64,000 bases of DNA from Empedobacter stercoris. GTDB taxonomy: Bacteria > Bacteroidota > Bacteroidia > Flavobacteriales > Weeksellaceae. Each line of letters opens with the position of its first letter. Within the stretch, counting starts at the first letter, position 1. Positions 37,445 through 45,274 of the stretch are shown one piece after another. The stretch lies in the NCBI RefSeq assembly GCF_025244765.1, contig NZ_CP104209.1:868001-932000 (forward strand). Reading direction: 5' to 3'. The translations under genes and the position numbers were made by a program. The notes under the pieces were generated by a model. It ran no database searches and was not told the DNA's origin. It was given only the letters and a program-made list of their open reading frames with translations.

Positions 37445-37470
37445 ATCATTGGGGGCTAGCCCCCAATGAT
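37445..37470. other. Perfect 26-base palindrome in the IS30 leader
   Basis: ATCATTGGGGGCT and AGCCCCCAATGAT form a perfect GC-cored hairpin just inside the left end, upstream of the transposase promoter. It is the most GC-rich structure nearby and probably blocks readthrough from outside. Confidence 0.85.
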
Positions 37471-37481
37471 TAGCCAAGTGC

Positions 37482-37489
37482 TAAATTTG
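37482..37489 (+). promoter_or_regulatory. -7 box of the IS30 transposase
   Basis: TAAATTTG matches TAnnTTTG and ends four bases before the GTG at 37494, implying a leaderless transcript. Confidence 0.6.
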
Positions 37490-37493
37490 ATTT

Positions 37494-38507
37494 GTGAAAA
37501 AAATATATAAACAACTCGACCAGGAACAAAGATACCAAATTGGAATACTTTTGACAGCAGGAAAAAGCAAAAAAGATATTGCTGATTTAATAGGCGTACA
37601 TAAATCTACCATCACGCGTGAATTACAAAGAAATATTGGTAAGCGTGGTCTACACGCAGGTAGCTATATTCCTGATTTGGCGCAAGAAAAAACAAGTTTA
37701 AGGCACAAACAAAAAAACAAGGCAGTAAAATTCACAGAGTCGCTTAAAAATCAGGCAGCTAATTGGTTAAAGAATGAACAACTAAGTCCAGAATTGATTG
37801 CTGTAGAATGGAAGTGCATGGGCGTTCAGGGTGTTTCTCTAGAATGCATCTATCAATGGATATGGGACTGTAAAAAGAGTAATCGCAGAGCTGACGCGCC
37901 CTATAAAAATCTGTATAAATTTTTAAGACATGGCAGGCGCAGATTCAAAAGAGGCAACTATAAACAAACCCGAGGTATAATCAAAGACAGAGTATCCATT
38001 GAGAAACGTCCAAAAGTAGTTGAACAGCGAGAAAGATTGGGAGACATCGAAGTCGATTTAATGATGGGGAAAAACCACAAATCAGCTCTATTAGTGATGA
38101 CAGACCGAGCAACTTTGGTAACCACCTTAGACAAATTGCAAGGAAAAGACGCTCAAAACATTCAAGAATTAATCAATAAAAGAATATCCAGAATAGGTAG
38201 CAGCTGGATCAAAACCATGACTTTTGACAACGGAAAAGAGTTTGCCGGACACAAACAAATAGCCGAAAAACACCATATCAAAACCTATTTCACCCGACCC
38301 TACACCTCGCAAGATAAAGGAACTGTTGAGAACAGAATAGGCTTGATAAGAAGATTTTTACCAAAGAAAACAGACCTGAATTTAGTAAGTAACCTAAGAA
38401 TCAAACAAATAGAAAAATTAATTAACAATAGAAGAGTAAGAAAGTTTGGCTATATTAGCCCTATCGAAAAACTAAAATCTACTTGGCCAGTTGCACTTAT
38501 AACTTGA
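37494..38507 (+). CDS. IS30-family transposase
   Basis: This 337-residue DDE transposase begins with a helix-turn-helix region (LDQEQRYQIGILLTAGKSKK, IADLIGVHKSTITREL), typical of IS30. The catalytic residues are Asp in DIEVDLMMG, Asp in TFDNGKEFAGH and Glu in GTVENRIGLIRR. It starts with GTG at 37494, supported by the adjacent -7 box, and reads to the right repeat without interruption, so the element could be active. Confidence 0.93.
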   Translation: MKKIYKQLDQEQRYQIGILLTAGKSKKDIADLIGVHKSTITRELQRNIGKRGLHAGSYIPDLAQEKTSLRHKQKNKAVKFTESLKNQAANWLKNEQLSPELIAVEWKCMGVQGVSLECIYQWIWDCKKSNRRADAPYKNLYKFLRHGRRRFKRGNYKQTRGIIKDRVSIEKRPKVVEQRERLGDIEVDLMMGKNHKSALLVMTDRATLVTTLDKLQGKDAQNIQELINKRISRIGSSWIKTMTFDNGKEFAGHKQIAEKHHIKTYFTRPYTSQDKGTVENRIGLIRRFLPKKTDLNLVSNLRIKQIEKLINNRRVRKFGYISPIEKLKSTWPVALIT

Positions 38508-38584
38508 ACATGGCAGTTAATAAATGAGAACTACAGAAAATAGAATCTTTATTTCCAACAAAATAGAATGACTAGATAAAACAT

Positions 38585-39814
38585 TGTAATCTTCCCTTAA
38601 CTAGCTACATTCAAAACTAATGATTTCCACTGATTATTACTACAATTATCTTGCTGAAATGTTGGAAATTCACTTGTATTCGGTTTATTTATTTTTCCAT
38701 ATTTCAACAAAAACTCGTGCGGAGTAAGGTATCCGAGGCTTGCGTGCGGTCTCTTATTGTTATACATCCACATCCAAGCTTGAGAGAATATGTTGAATTG
38801 CTTGATTGTTGAAAACATAAAACAATCCAAAACTTCTTGTCTAAATGTACGATTAAAACGTTCGATCAAACTATTTTGCGTCGGTTGACCAGGCTGAATA
38901 TAATTCAATTCAATAGACTGATTATGACACCAATCTTTTAGAGCGTTTGCAATAAATTCTGGTCCATTATCGACTCTTATTCTCTCTGGTTTTCCTCTCC
39001 ATTGAATTAAATTCTCAAACTCTCTTACTACTCGTCCTGAAGGTAAACTTGTATCAACGGCGATGGCTAAAATTTCTCGGTTAAAATCATCCAAAATATT
39101 CAATGAACGCACTTTTTTACCATTCTGCAAAGCATCCTGCTTAAAATCAATGCTCCACGTAATGTTATGATTAATCGGGCGCAAAAGTGGCTCTTTTACC
39201 CGTGCTGATAATCATTTCTTGCGTTTATTTCTCAAATTTAAACGCATCATTTTGTAAACACGATAAACGCGTTTATGGTTCCAAGTAAAGCCTAAATTTC
39301 GTAAACGATAATACATTATCCAAAAGCCCCAAGTTTGATGCTCGTTGGATAGAGCTATCAATTGAAAACATATTTTATAATCTTCATTTTTACAGACTTT
39401 TTGATAATAAAAAACGGACGTTCTTAAACTAAATAGACGACAACCCCTGCGAGAACTTAGTTAATATTTTGCTTTTGAATACAACACCAATTCTCGTTTT
39501 TCACAAGGCGTTATAGCTTTTTTTTGATAACATCTTTTAAAACTACGTTTTCTAAAGTAAGCTCTGCTACAATTTTTTATATTGAGACAATTGCTTCTCT
39601 AGTTCCTTTAATTGAGCTAATTGATGGGCTTCCATTTATAAAAAGTGGGTTGACTTATTCCATGTTCATGACAAATTTCATTGACTGTTTTGCCCTAATT
39701 TTGTTCAGATAAAATCTTTACGATCTGAACTTCTGTAAAATTGCTTTGTTTCATAATTATCCCTAAGTTAATAAACTATATTTTTAAACGTTCCGTTTTT
39801 TAGGGAAGATTACA
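38585..39814 (-). mobile_element. Degenerate IS3-family insertion sequence
   Basis: The 1230-bp element is bounded by perfect 13-base inverted repeats, TGTAATCTTCCCT at 38585-38597 and its complement at 39802-39814. Both transposase frames are on the minus strand and both are broken. It landed inside the toxin gene of a toxin-antitoxin pair. No matching target duplication is evident. Confidence 0.88.
38597..39754 (-). pseudogene. IS3-family transposase OrfA-OrfB, inactivated
   Basis: OrfA starts at 39754 (MKQSNFTEVQIVKILSEQN), then meets an in-frame TAG and later loses frame. OrfB has a TAA before LSSRRGCRLFSLRTSVFYY and a TGA after NLRNKRKK. Only the C-terminal integrase core is open for long, from 39184 to 38597. 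That core still shows Asp in WSIDFKQD, Asp in VDNGPEF and Glu in SLIERFNRTFRQE. Several independent lesions make this an old, dead copy. Confidence 0.85.
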
Positions 39815-40016
39815 AATAAGGTAAAGATTTGAAGGGTTTTCCATGTAAATTTTTATACCTCAATTGGTAAAAAGGGTTTGTTTCTAAAGCTTCAAAAACA
39901 TTTGCTAACTCAGCTTCAAAAGACTTTACAGCAGAAATAGAAAACTCGGAATAATAAGCAAAAGCTTGGTCGATATCCTATACAGCTTCAGGAGAAATGC
40001 GAATATTATAATTCAT
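39815..40016 (-). pseudogene. RelE/ParE-type toxin gene, nonsense-mutated and cut by IS3
   Basis: From ATG at 40016 the frame reads MNYNIRISPEAV, a TAG at codon 13, then DIDQAFAYYSEFSISAVKSF and onward through NPFYQLRYKNLHGKPFKSLPYL. This matches the start and middle of ParE/RelE-superfamily toxins, which act on gyrase or mRNA. It runs into the IS3 right end at 39814, so the last strands are missing. The nonsense codon and the insertion each inactivate it. Sequence beyond the other IS end could not be recognised as the tail. Confidence 0.75.
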
Positions 40017-40241
40017 ATTTTTTTCGCAATTCTTTCATAACATCTTTTGCATACAAAAAATTCTCCTTAGGTTCTTCTAAGCGTTGATCTAATATCTTTT
40101 CTTGTTCTTTTGTTAATTCAAAATTTTTTTCTTGATTATTTTTGAAAGTTAAAAAATCAATATAATTTTAACCTCTTCCAAAAAATAATCAGGAAGTTTT
40201 TTTAGTTTAGAATTGACATGTTTTAAACTTGTATCGTTCAT
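40006..40241 (-). pseudogene. Antitoxin gene, frameshifted, partner of the toxin relic
   Basis: From ATG at 40241 the frame reads MNDTSLKHVNSKLKKLPDYF and LEEVK, then loses frame in an A-rich run where one A appears to be missing. The next frame continues as a coherent acidic and basic helix, TKEQEKILDQRLEEPKENF and LYAKDVMKELRKKYEL, to TAA at 40006. The total of 78 residues suits a small antitoxin. Its end overlaps the toxin start by 11 bases, the classic type II arrangement. Confidence 0.7.
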
Positions 40242-40397
40242 AATGTATATAATTAATAAAAAATATAAACTGTAAGCACTTTATTTACTACTAATTTACA
40301 ATTAAGTTAGTGAATTAACTAATTCATTCAAAAAAAAATAAAAACGTAACGATCTTAAAATACATTTGAACGTGTATTTATTTTGTATTTTTACAAC

Positions 40398-40444
40398 GTC
40401 AGACTTAACTCTTGGTTACTGAGTTTATCGAAGTAAAGTTTGAC
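40398..40444. repeat. Degenerate REP-like dispersed repeat
   Basis: The core at 40413-40434, TTGGTTACTGAGTTTATCG followed by AAG, resembles the TTGGTCACTGAGCCTGTCG-type repeat scattered in many Bacteroidota genomes. The differences are all C-to-T or G-to-A. Flanking GTCAGACTT and AAGTTTGAC form an imperfect stem (8 of 9). Confidence 0.55.
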
Positions 40445-40463
40445 ATTATAAAATATAAAACAA

Positions 40464-40964
40464 ATGAAATTTGCATACTTACACGGCTACCAAGGATATG
40501 TAACAGATGAAAAAAGAGCATATTTAGACTCATTAGGCGATTGCTTTGCACCATCTATTGATTATGATAATGCAACAACTTTAGTGCAAGATTTAATTGC
40601 TCAATTCAAAAAAGAACCGATCGAATTTATTGCAGGTACAAGTCTGGGCGGAATGTTAAGTTATTATTTGGGACTGGTATTAAATATTCCTGTATTAATG
40701 TTCAATCCTGCTGTAATTGCTATAGAAAGACTTCAACCTTTTTTGCCTGAACAATTACTAAAAGCTATTCCTATAAAACAAAACTTAATTTTTACCGGTT
40801 TACAAGATGATGTCATCGAACCAAAATTTCAGATTGAATTTGTCGAAAATTTACAAAAACTAAACGGAAATATCGAACAAATTTTTGCTGCAAATATGAC
40901 ACATCTAATTACATTAGAAGAATTTGAAAAAGCTTTTGAAACGTTTTTAGAATCGAAGAAATAA
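40464..40964 (+). CDS. YqiA/YcfP-family alpha/beta-hydrolase (esterase)
   Basis: This 166-residue cytosolic hydrolase shows the family's short form: LHGYQG oxyanion region near residue 7, nucleophile Ser60 in AGTSLGGML, an acid in GLQDDVIEP and catalytic His in MTHLI. Family members hydrolyse short esters or thioesters. It is the only clearly intact non-mobile gene between the dead toxin-antitoxin pair and a broken membrane-protein gene. Confidence 0.85.
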   Translation: MKFAYLHGYQGYVTDEKRAYLDSLGDCFAPSIDYDNATTLVQDLIAQFKKEPIEFIAGTSLGGMLSYYLGLVLNIPVLMFNPAVIAIERLQPFLPEQLLKAIPIKQNLIFTGLQDDVIEPKFQIEFVENLQKLNGNIEQIFAANMTHLITLEEFEKAFETFLESKK

Positions 40965-40967
40965 TTC

Positions 40968-41450
40968 ATGACAATATTTCTTTTACTCTTTCAGTTTTTT
41001 TTATAATCATTATTTTAGGATTATCTTTTTTGATTAGAATAACGATGATGATTATTGGGTTTTGGAAAAATCCAATGAATAAAAAACAATTATTAAAAGG
41101 ATTTTATTTATTATTCCATTAAACCTTCTTTGCTTTAAGAAGTTACTGACGGAAATATTGTAGGTACTTATAAAGTTTCTAAATCTTCTACGATTGATGT
41201 GAGTGATTTAGAAAAGATAAGATTAAGGCTTGATTCTAAAGGGAATTTCTATTTGAATGATAGAATTCCAAAAGTTAATATTTGTCAAAAGGGAAAATTT
41301 GAGTTTTCTCCAGAAATAGAAGAAATAAACGCAATGTCTTTTAGTTGTGGAGATACAATAAGTGTACAAGGAATAAAACGAAATTTCACCAATTTTGAAA
41401 TTGAATTTATGATTGGAGATCCCGATAGTAATGAAACGATCTATTTTTAA
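40968..41450 (+). pseudogene. Decayed gene, membrane segment plus lipocalin-like tail
   Basis: A coherent protein can be followed across several frames. MTIFLLLF starts at 40968 and is followed by a shift. LGLSFLIRITMMIIGFWKNP and MNKKQLLKGFYLLF come next, then a stop and another shift near 41130. VTDGNIVGTYKVSKSSTIDV and DLEKIRLRLDSKGNFYLND then run to TAA at 41450. The tail resembles small beta-rich lipocalin-like domains, which is uncertain. At least two frameshifts separate the parts. Confidence 0.6.
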
Positions 41451-41462
41451 AAAATAAATTAG

Positions 41463-41487
41463 AAAAGCCACTCTTGGAGTGGCTTTT
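41463..41487. terminator. Bidirectional terminator
   Basis: AAAAGCCACTC and GAGTGGCTTTT form a perfect 11-bp stem over a 3-base loop between convergent units. Confidence 0.85.
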
Positions 41488-41512
41488 AAATTTTGTATTG
41501 ATATTTAACTTC

Positions 41513-43159
41513 TTACAATCCCAACATATTCGGACCTTGTTTAAATATGACATCCACTGGAATATTTTTTGTTTTCAAAACATCTAAATCTTGTTGTAAA
41601 TCGCTATGAATTGTTCCTTTGTCAGCATATAATTTTTTAACACCATTGTAGTCACCATTTCCTTGCAACGTCAAAATCAATTCTGATAAGCCATTCATCG
41701 CTTGTTCCATTTTTACAACATTTACTTTGTAACGACCTCTCTCCGTTTTCACGAAAGCGCCATTTTCTGCAAAATAATTAAATGCAATCATATTTGCTTG
41801 TCCATGAGCAGAGCTTGCACCAAAACGAACAGAACGTAAAATTCCTGCCAAAAACGTCACAAAATAATCTTCTTGAGTTCCTGTCAATTCTCCTTTTTTC
41901 AACAATTGATTCACCATATACAAGCCAAGAATATCTGCTTTTCCTTCTTCTAAAGCCGAATTCGCTTCTTTTAATGCATCTCGAACACTACCTTTTCCGT
42001 TCACTGTGTTTTTAATTCCTAATCCGTGTGCAACTTCATGAAACATTACATTTGAGAAAAACGCATCAAATTTTATATTTTTTTGTTGACTCTCATCAAT
42101 TAAAGCGGTAGATATTGGAACTAAAATATTATCGAACTTCGCTTTCATCGCATTCTTCAATTGCAAACGACGTGTTCCTTTTTCTAATTGCACACGTTCG
42201 TCATTTGGTAAGTTAATCGCGATTGTTTTTCCTGCTGCATTACAATCTCCAGCATAATACACCACATCATACGCATTAAGATCGGAATCTGTTCCAGGAA
42301 CTTCTTTCTTATAACTTGCAGAAACAGGTAGATTGCGTTGTAATTCTGGTAGGTATTGAACAAATTTTGCCAATTTTTTTGACCATTCAATATCTTTCAC
42401 CAATATATAAGCGGAATAAGACGTTTTATAACCAAACAATTGATCTTCATAATTTTCGATTGGTCCAACAACCATATCAATGTTGGCATTTTTCATGTCC
42501 ATCCAAGCCAAATCACTTGCATAAAAATCATCTGTCATCAATGCGGCAGCACGTAATTTTAAATATTTTTTTAATCCTGCATCCTCTGCTAATTCTGAAG
42601 CTTGCGTTAAATATTCAGCTGCTTTAGATAACTGATTTTTAAAATTTTCGTGGTACGGTATCGTATACAATTTACCTTCTCTATTTCGACGAACAATTGT
42701 ATAGGGCGATTTACCATCTTTCAAATTAGCCTGTTCAAATTCCTCTTTCGTCATATCAATAGGATAAAACATTGCACCTGCAGGTTTTGCTCCAATTCCA
42801 TTGACAAAAGGTGTTTCGTTATTCAACCTATCCCAAGGGCCATAGTTTATTTTTGCATATTCTTTAGCTTCTCCTTTGGTTTCGTCCATTAAATCTATTT
42901 TAGCACCGTATGCTTGTTGCCAAAATAAATCGTCCATAATATCAGCTGTTTTAAACATCAAGCGTAAAATTTCTTTTTCGTTTTTTGTTAAATGCGATAT
43001 ATCTGTAGTTAATGGGAAACTTGCATATGTTTGATAGGCATATTCTTTTGTCATTTCTGTTGAAGTTTGAGTGGATTCTTTGACTGCTTTTTGAGTTGAA
43101 CAAGAACTCAAAATTCCTGTAAAAGCAATCAATCCTAAAAATATTGATGATTTTTTCAT
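41513..43159 (-). CDS. M49-like (dipeptidyl-peptidase III family) metallopeptidase lipoprotein
   Basis: This 548-residue lipoprotein has a lipobox ILSSC with Cys20. The zinc site reads HEVAH at 374-378, with a second motif EEGKAD from Glu404, which parallels the HELLGH...EECRAD pair of DPP III. The histidine motif has the normal HExxH spacing rather than the HExxxH of classical M49. Relatives in Bacteroidota carry varied names. The likely role is peptide breakdown in the periplasm or at the outer membrane; activity is inferred. It is convergent with the pseudogene region. Confidence 0.8.
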   Translation of the reverse strand: MKKSSIFLGLIAFTGILSSCSTQKAVKESTQTSTEMTKEYAYQTYASFPLTTDISHLTKNEKEILRLMFKTADIMDDLFWQQAYGAKIDLMDETKGEAKEYAKINYGPWDRLNNETPFVNGIGAKPAGAMFYPIDMTKEEFEQANLKDGKSPYTIVRRNREGKLYTIPYHENFKNQLSKAAEYLTQASELAEDAGLKKYLKLRAAALMTDDFYASDLAWMDMKNANIDMVVGPIENYEDQLFGYKTSYSAYILVKDIEWSKKLAKFVQYLPELQRNLPVSASYKKEVPGTDSDLNAYDVVYYAGDCNAAGKTIAINLPNDERVQLEKGTRRLQLKNAMKAKFDNILVPISTALIDESQQKNIKFDAFFSNVMFHEVAHGLGIKNTVNGKGSVRDALKEANSALEEGKADILGLYMVNQLLKKGELTGTQEDYFVTFLAGILRSVRFGASSAHGQANMIAFNYFAENGAFVKTERGRYKVNVVKMEQAMNGLSELILTLQGNGDYNGVKKLYADKGTIHSDLQQDLDVLKTKNIPVDVIFKQGPNMLGL

Positions 43160-43242
43160 TTCAAATGTTTTGGTAAAATTAAGAAGAATTTAATATGGTT
43201 TTTCAAAGAAAGGCTAAGTTTGAAAAATTCTATATAATAAAA

Positions 43243-43272
43243 AAATCTCAACTTCCAACGAAATTGAGATTT
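43243..43272 (-). terminator. Terminator of the tRNA-His cluster
   Basis: AAATCTCAA and TTGAGATTT pair over a 12-base loop. On the minus strand a T-rich tract follows. It lies 5 bases beyond the last tRNA. Confidence 0.75.
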
Positions 43273-43277
43273 ATAAG

Positions 43278-43352
43278 GGTGGATGATGGGTCTCGAACCC
43301 ACGACCTCCGGAACCACAATCCGGCGCTCTAACCAACTGAGCTACAACCACC
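43278..43352 (-). tRNA. tRNA-His (GTG), copy 3 in transcript order
   Basis: The 75-base cloverleaf on the minus strand has anticodon GTG in the loop TTGTGGT between CCGGA and TCCGG, D arm GCTC..GAGC, and T arm GTGGG-TTCGAGA-CCCAT. The acceptor has eight pairs including the extra G-1 opposite C73, which identifies tRNA-His. Pair 5:68 is a U-U mismatch. No CCA is encoded. Confidence 0.95.
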
Positions 43353-43397
43353 ATTTGGTACGAATTTTATTTTAAAACTAAATTCTAAAGTTTTTTG

Positions 43398-43472
43398 GGT
43401 GGATGATGGGTCTCGAACCCACGACCTCCGGAACCACAATCCGGCGCTCTAACCAACTGAGCTACAACCACC
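43398..43472 (-). tRNA. tRNA-His (GTG), copy 2
   Basis: Identical in sequence to the copies on both sides, with a 45-base spacer also identical to the next one. It carries anticodon GTG and the encoded G-1. Confidence 0.95.
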
Positions 43473-43517
43473 ATTTGGTACGAATTTTATTTTAAAACTA
43501 AATTCTAAAGTTTTTTG

Positions 43518-43592
43518 GGTGGATGATGGGTCTCGAACCCACGACCTCCGGAACCACAATCCGGCGCTCTAACCAACTGAGCTACAACCACC
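43518..43592 (-). tRNA. tRNA-His (GTG), copy 1, promoter-proximal
   Basis: Identical to the other two copies. Its upstream flank differs from the internal spacers and leads to a near-perfect promoter at 43638-43667. Confidence 0.95.
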
Positions 43593-43637
43593 ATTTGCCT
43601 TGTGAAATTATTGTTATTTAATTCCTCAATTGGACTG

Positions 43638-43667
43638 CAAATATAGCCTATTAATCGGTACTTGCAA
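43638..43667 (-). promoter_or_regulatory. Strong promoter of the tRNA-His cluster
   Basis: On the minus strand TTG (43665-43667), a 19-base spacer and TATATTTG (43638-43645) match the Bacteroidota consensus exactly. It is the best promoter in the window and lies about 45 bases before the first tRNA. Confidence 0.85.
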
Positions 43668-43682
43668 ATAATTTTCGCAAAA

Positions 43683-43709
43683 AAATAAAGGTTTTTTTAA
43701 CCTTTATTT
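43683..43709 (-). terminator. Terminator of the gpx-bshB1 operon
   Basis: AAATAAAGGTT and AACCTTTATTT pair around a T-rich loop immediately after the bshB1 stop. Confidence 0.75.
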
Positions 43710-44411
43710 CTAAATTAAAGAATCTAAATTATTTACGCCAATATAACTTCTCGAAATAAAACCTTCTCCTGCCTCAGTTCCTATTAATCTTCCCAAATCA
43801 TATGCACGATATCGGATAGAATCTGTAAAATTTTTGGATGAAATTGGCGTTTGTGGTTCGCTCGAATTTGGATCAAAGAATTGTGTTTTATAAGCCATAC
43901 ATGCTTCTACTTTCGTATCTATAAAACCTGAAATATCCACTACAAAATGAGGCTCTAATGGCAACCATTGAATATAATGAAAGTGTTTCTTAGGACGCCA
44001 AGCTGCTAAACCATTCTCTATCTTTGGCAATCCTGATAAAAAAATAGCGGTATTCACTAAATCTGATCCTTTTCCATGATCTGGATGTCTATCATGCGGT
44101 GCATTACTCAAAATAATATCAGGTTGATATTTACGAATAACATCTACAATTTTCAATTGATTCTCTTTGTCATTCAAGAAAAAACCATCTGCAATCCCAA
44201 GGTTTTCTCTTACAACCACACCCAAAATATCTTTGGCATCATTTGCTTCTTCACGACGAGTTTCATCAGTACCACGAGTCCCTAATTCTCCTTTCGTTAA
44301 ATCGAGAATTCCGACTGTTTTACCGTTTCTAATTTCTTTTGCTAGTGTTCCACCACATCCCAATTCTACATCATCAGGATGTGCTCCAATTGCAAGAATA
44401 TCTAACTTCAT
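43710..44411 (-). CDS. bshB1: Bacillithiol biosynthesis deacetylase BshB1
   Basis: This 233-residue LmbE/PIG-L-type zinc deacetylase removes acetate from GlcNAc-malate during bacillithiol synthesis. The zinc motif is AHPDDVELGCGG at about residues 10-21, with the second ligand His in HDRHPDHGKGSDLV. The C-terminal GEGFISRSYIGV is typical of BshB1. Its start is three bases after the glutathione peroxidase stop, so the two genes are co-transcribed. Confidence 0.92.
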   Translation of the reverse strand: MKLDILAIGAHPDDVELGCGGTLAKEIRNGKTVGILDLTKGELGTRGTDETRREEANDAKDILGVVVRENLGIADGFFLNDKENQLKIVDVIRKYQPDIILSNAPHDRHPDHGKGSDLVNTAIFLSGLPKIENGLAAWRPKKHFHYIQWLPLEPHFVVDISGFIDTKVEACMAYKTQFFDPNSSEPQTPISSKNFTDSIRYRAYDLGRLIGTEAGEGFISRSYIGVNNLDSLI

Positions 44412-44414
44412 TTA

Positions 44415-45011
44415 CTATTTATTTAACCAATCTATTATTTGTTTGTCATCCGGTTTTACTTTTGATGAATAAGCAGTTTCTAACGTTCCATCTTCATTAA
44501 TCAAAAATTTTGTAAAATTCCATTTCACTTCATGGTCAGATTTACCATTCAATGATTTTTTTGTTAAGAATTTGAAAATTTCATTTTGATTTTTTCCAAT
44601 GACATCACTTTTCGACATCAAAGGAAATGTAACGCCATAATTTAATTTACAAAAATTAGCTATTTCTTCGTTATTATCAAATTCCTGTCCACCAAAATTA
44701 TCTGATGGAAATCCTACAACAACCAAACCTTGATCTTTGTATTCTTGGTACAATTTTTCTAATGCATCATATTGAGGTGTATAACCACATTTTGAAGCTG
44801 TGTTCAAAATCAAGATTTTTTTACCTTTTAAATCAGCAAAATTAAAATCTTCATCATTGATATCCTTAAATGTATAATCGTAAATTTTATTCATTTTTTG
44901 TGGTGTTTTTGTGGTTTGTTGAATGGATTGTTTTTTAGAAACTGATTTCTTTGTTTCTTGCGCATTACAAGCTATAAACAATCCTAAAAATCCGATGAAT
45001 AAGTATTTCAT
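44415..45011 (-). CDS. Glutathione peroxidase-family thiol peroxidase, lipoprotein form
   Basis: This 198-residue protein has a short lipobox-like signal (IAC at 13-15) and a linker before the Gpx domain. Catalytic residues are Cys75 in NTASKCGYTPQY, Gln109 in NFGGQEF, and Trp164/Asn165 in VKWNFTKF. Cys121 in FCKLNYGV is the usual resolving cysteine of thioredoxin-dependent Gpx. It is followed at once by bshB1. If anchored outside the cytosol, it would not meet bacillithiol directly. The first Cys may be a lipid site, which is moderately likely. Confidence 0.87.
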   Translation of the reverse strand: MKYLFIGFLGLFIACNAQETKKSVSKKQSIQQTTKTPQKMNKIYDYTFKDINDEDFNFADLKGKKILILNTASKCGYTPQYDALEKLYQEYKDQGLVVVGFPSDNFGGQEFDNNEEIANFCKLNYGVTFPLMSKSDVIGKNQNEIFKFLTKKSLNGKSDHEVKWNFTKFLINEDGTLETAYSSKVKPDDKQIIDWLNK

Positions 45012-45027
45012 TGTGTATTATTTTTAA

Positions 45028-45035
45028 CAAATTTA
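45028..45035 (-). promoter_or_regulatory. -7 box of the gpx-bshB1 operon
   Basis: TAAATTTG on the minus strand fits TAnnTTTG and lies 16 bases before the gpx ATG at 45011. Confidence 0.6.
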
Positions 45036-45274
45036 AAAAAAATCGACAGAAGTCTAAGTTAAAGATTTTTAAAATGTTTTATTAATTTATAATATAATAT
45101 TCACTTTCTGTACTGATTAATAAAAAATCTTTATTTGCTTTATGAATATTTCATTTTTTTAAACAAAAATTAAAATATTTATATATGTCATAAGATTTAC
45201 ACTACCTTTAATACTTAATTAAATAAAAAAGCTTTTTACTGAAGAAGAGTTCTAAATTTAGTTAGACAGATTAA

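Larger units (their letters stand above)
37416..38509 (+). mobile_element. IS30-family insertion sequence, complete
   Basis: The element is 1094 bp long and is bounded by inverted repeats at 37416-37436 and 38489-38509, which match at 18 of 21 bases (outer GTTCAA, inner TAAGTGCAACT). It carries one intact transposase whose stop codon lies inside the right repeat. I could not identify a target duplication at the immediate flanks, so either the ends are a few bases off or the site has since changed. Confidence 0.88.
43278..43592 (-). repeat. Tandem array of three 120-bp units, each with one tRNA-His
   Basis: Each unit is 75 bases of tRNA plus a 45-base spacer. The two spacers and three tRNAs are identical, which indicates recent duplication, gene conversion or both. 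Confidence 0.95.

Noticed and set aside
38510-38584. Toxin C-terminus on the far side of the dead IS3
   Set aside because: I translated all three minus frames and found no recognisable toxin tail, so flanking deletion or another history is likely.
37494-39754. IS30 and IS3 forming a composite transposon
   Set aside because: They belong to different families and have different ends, with only 75 bases and no cargo gene between them.
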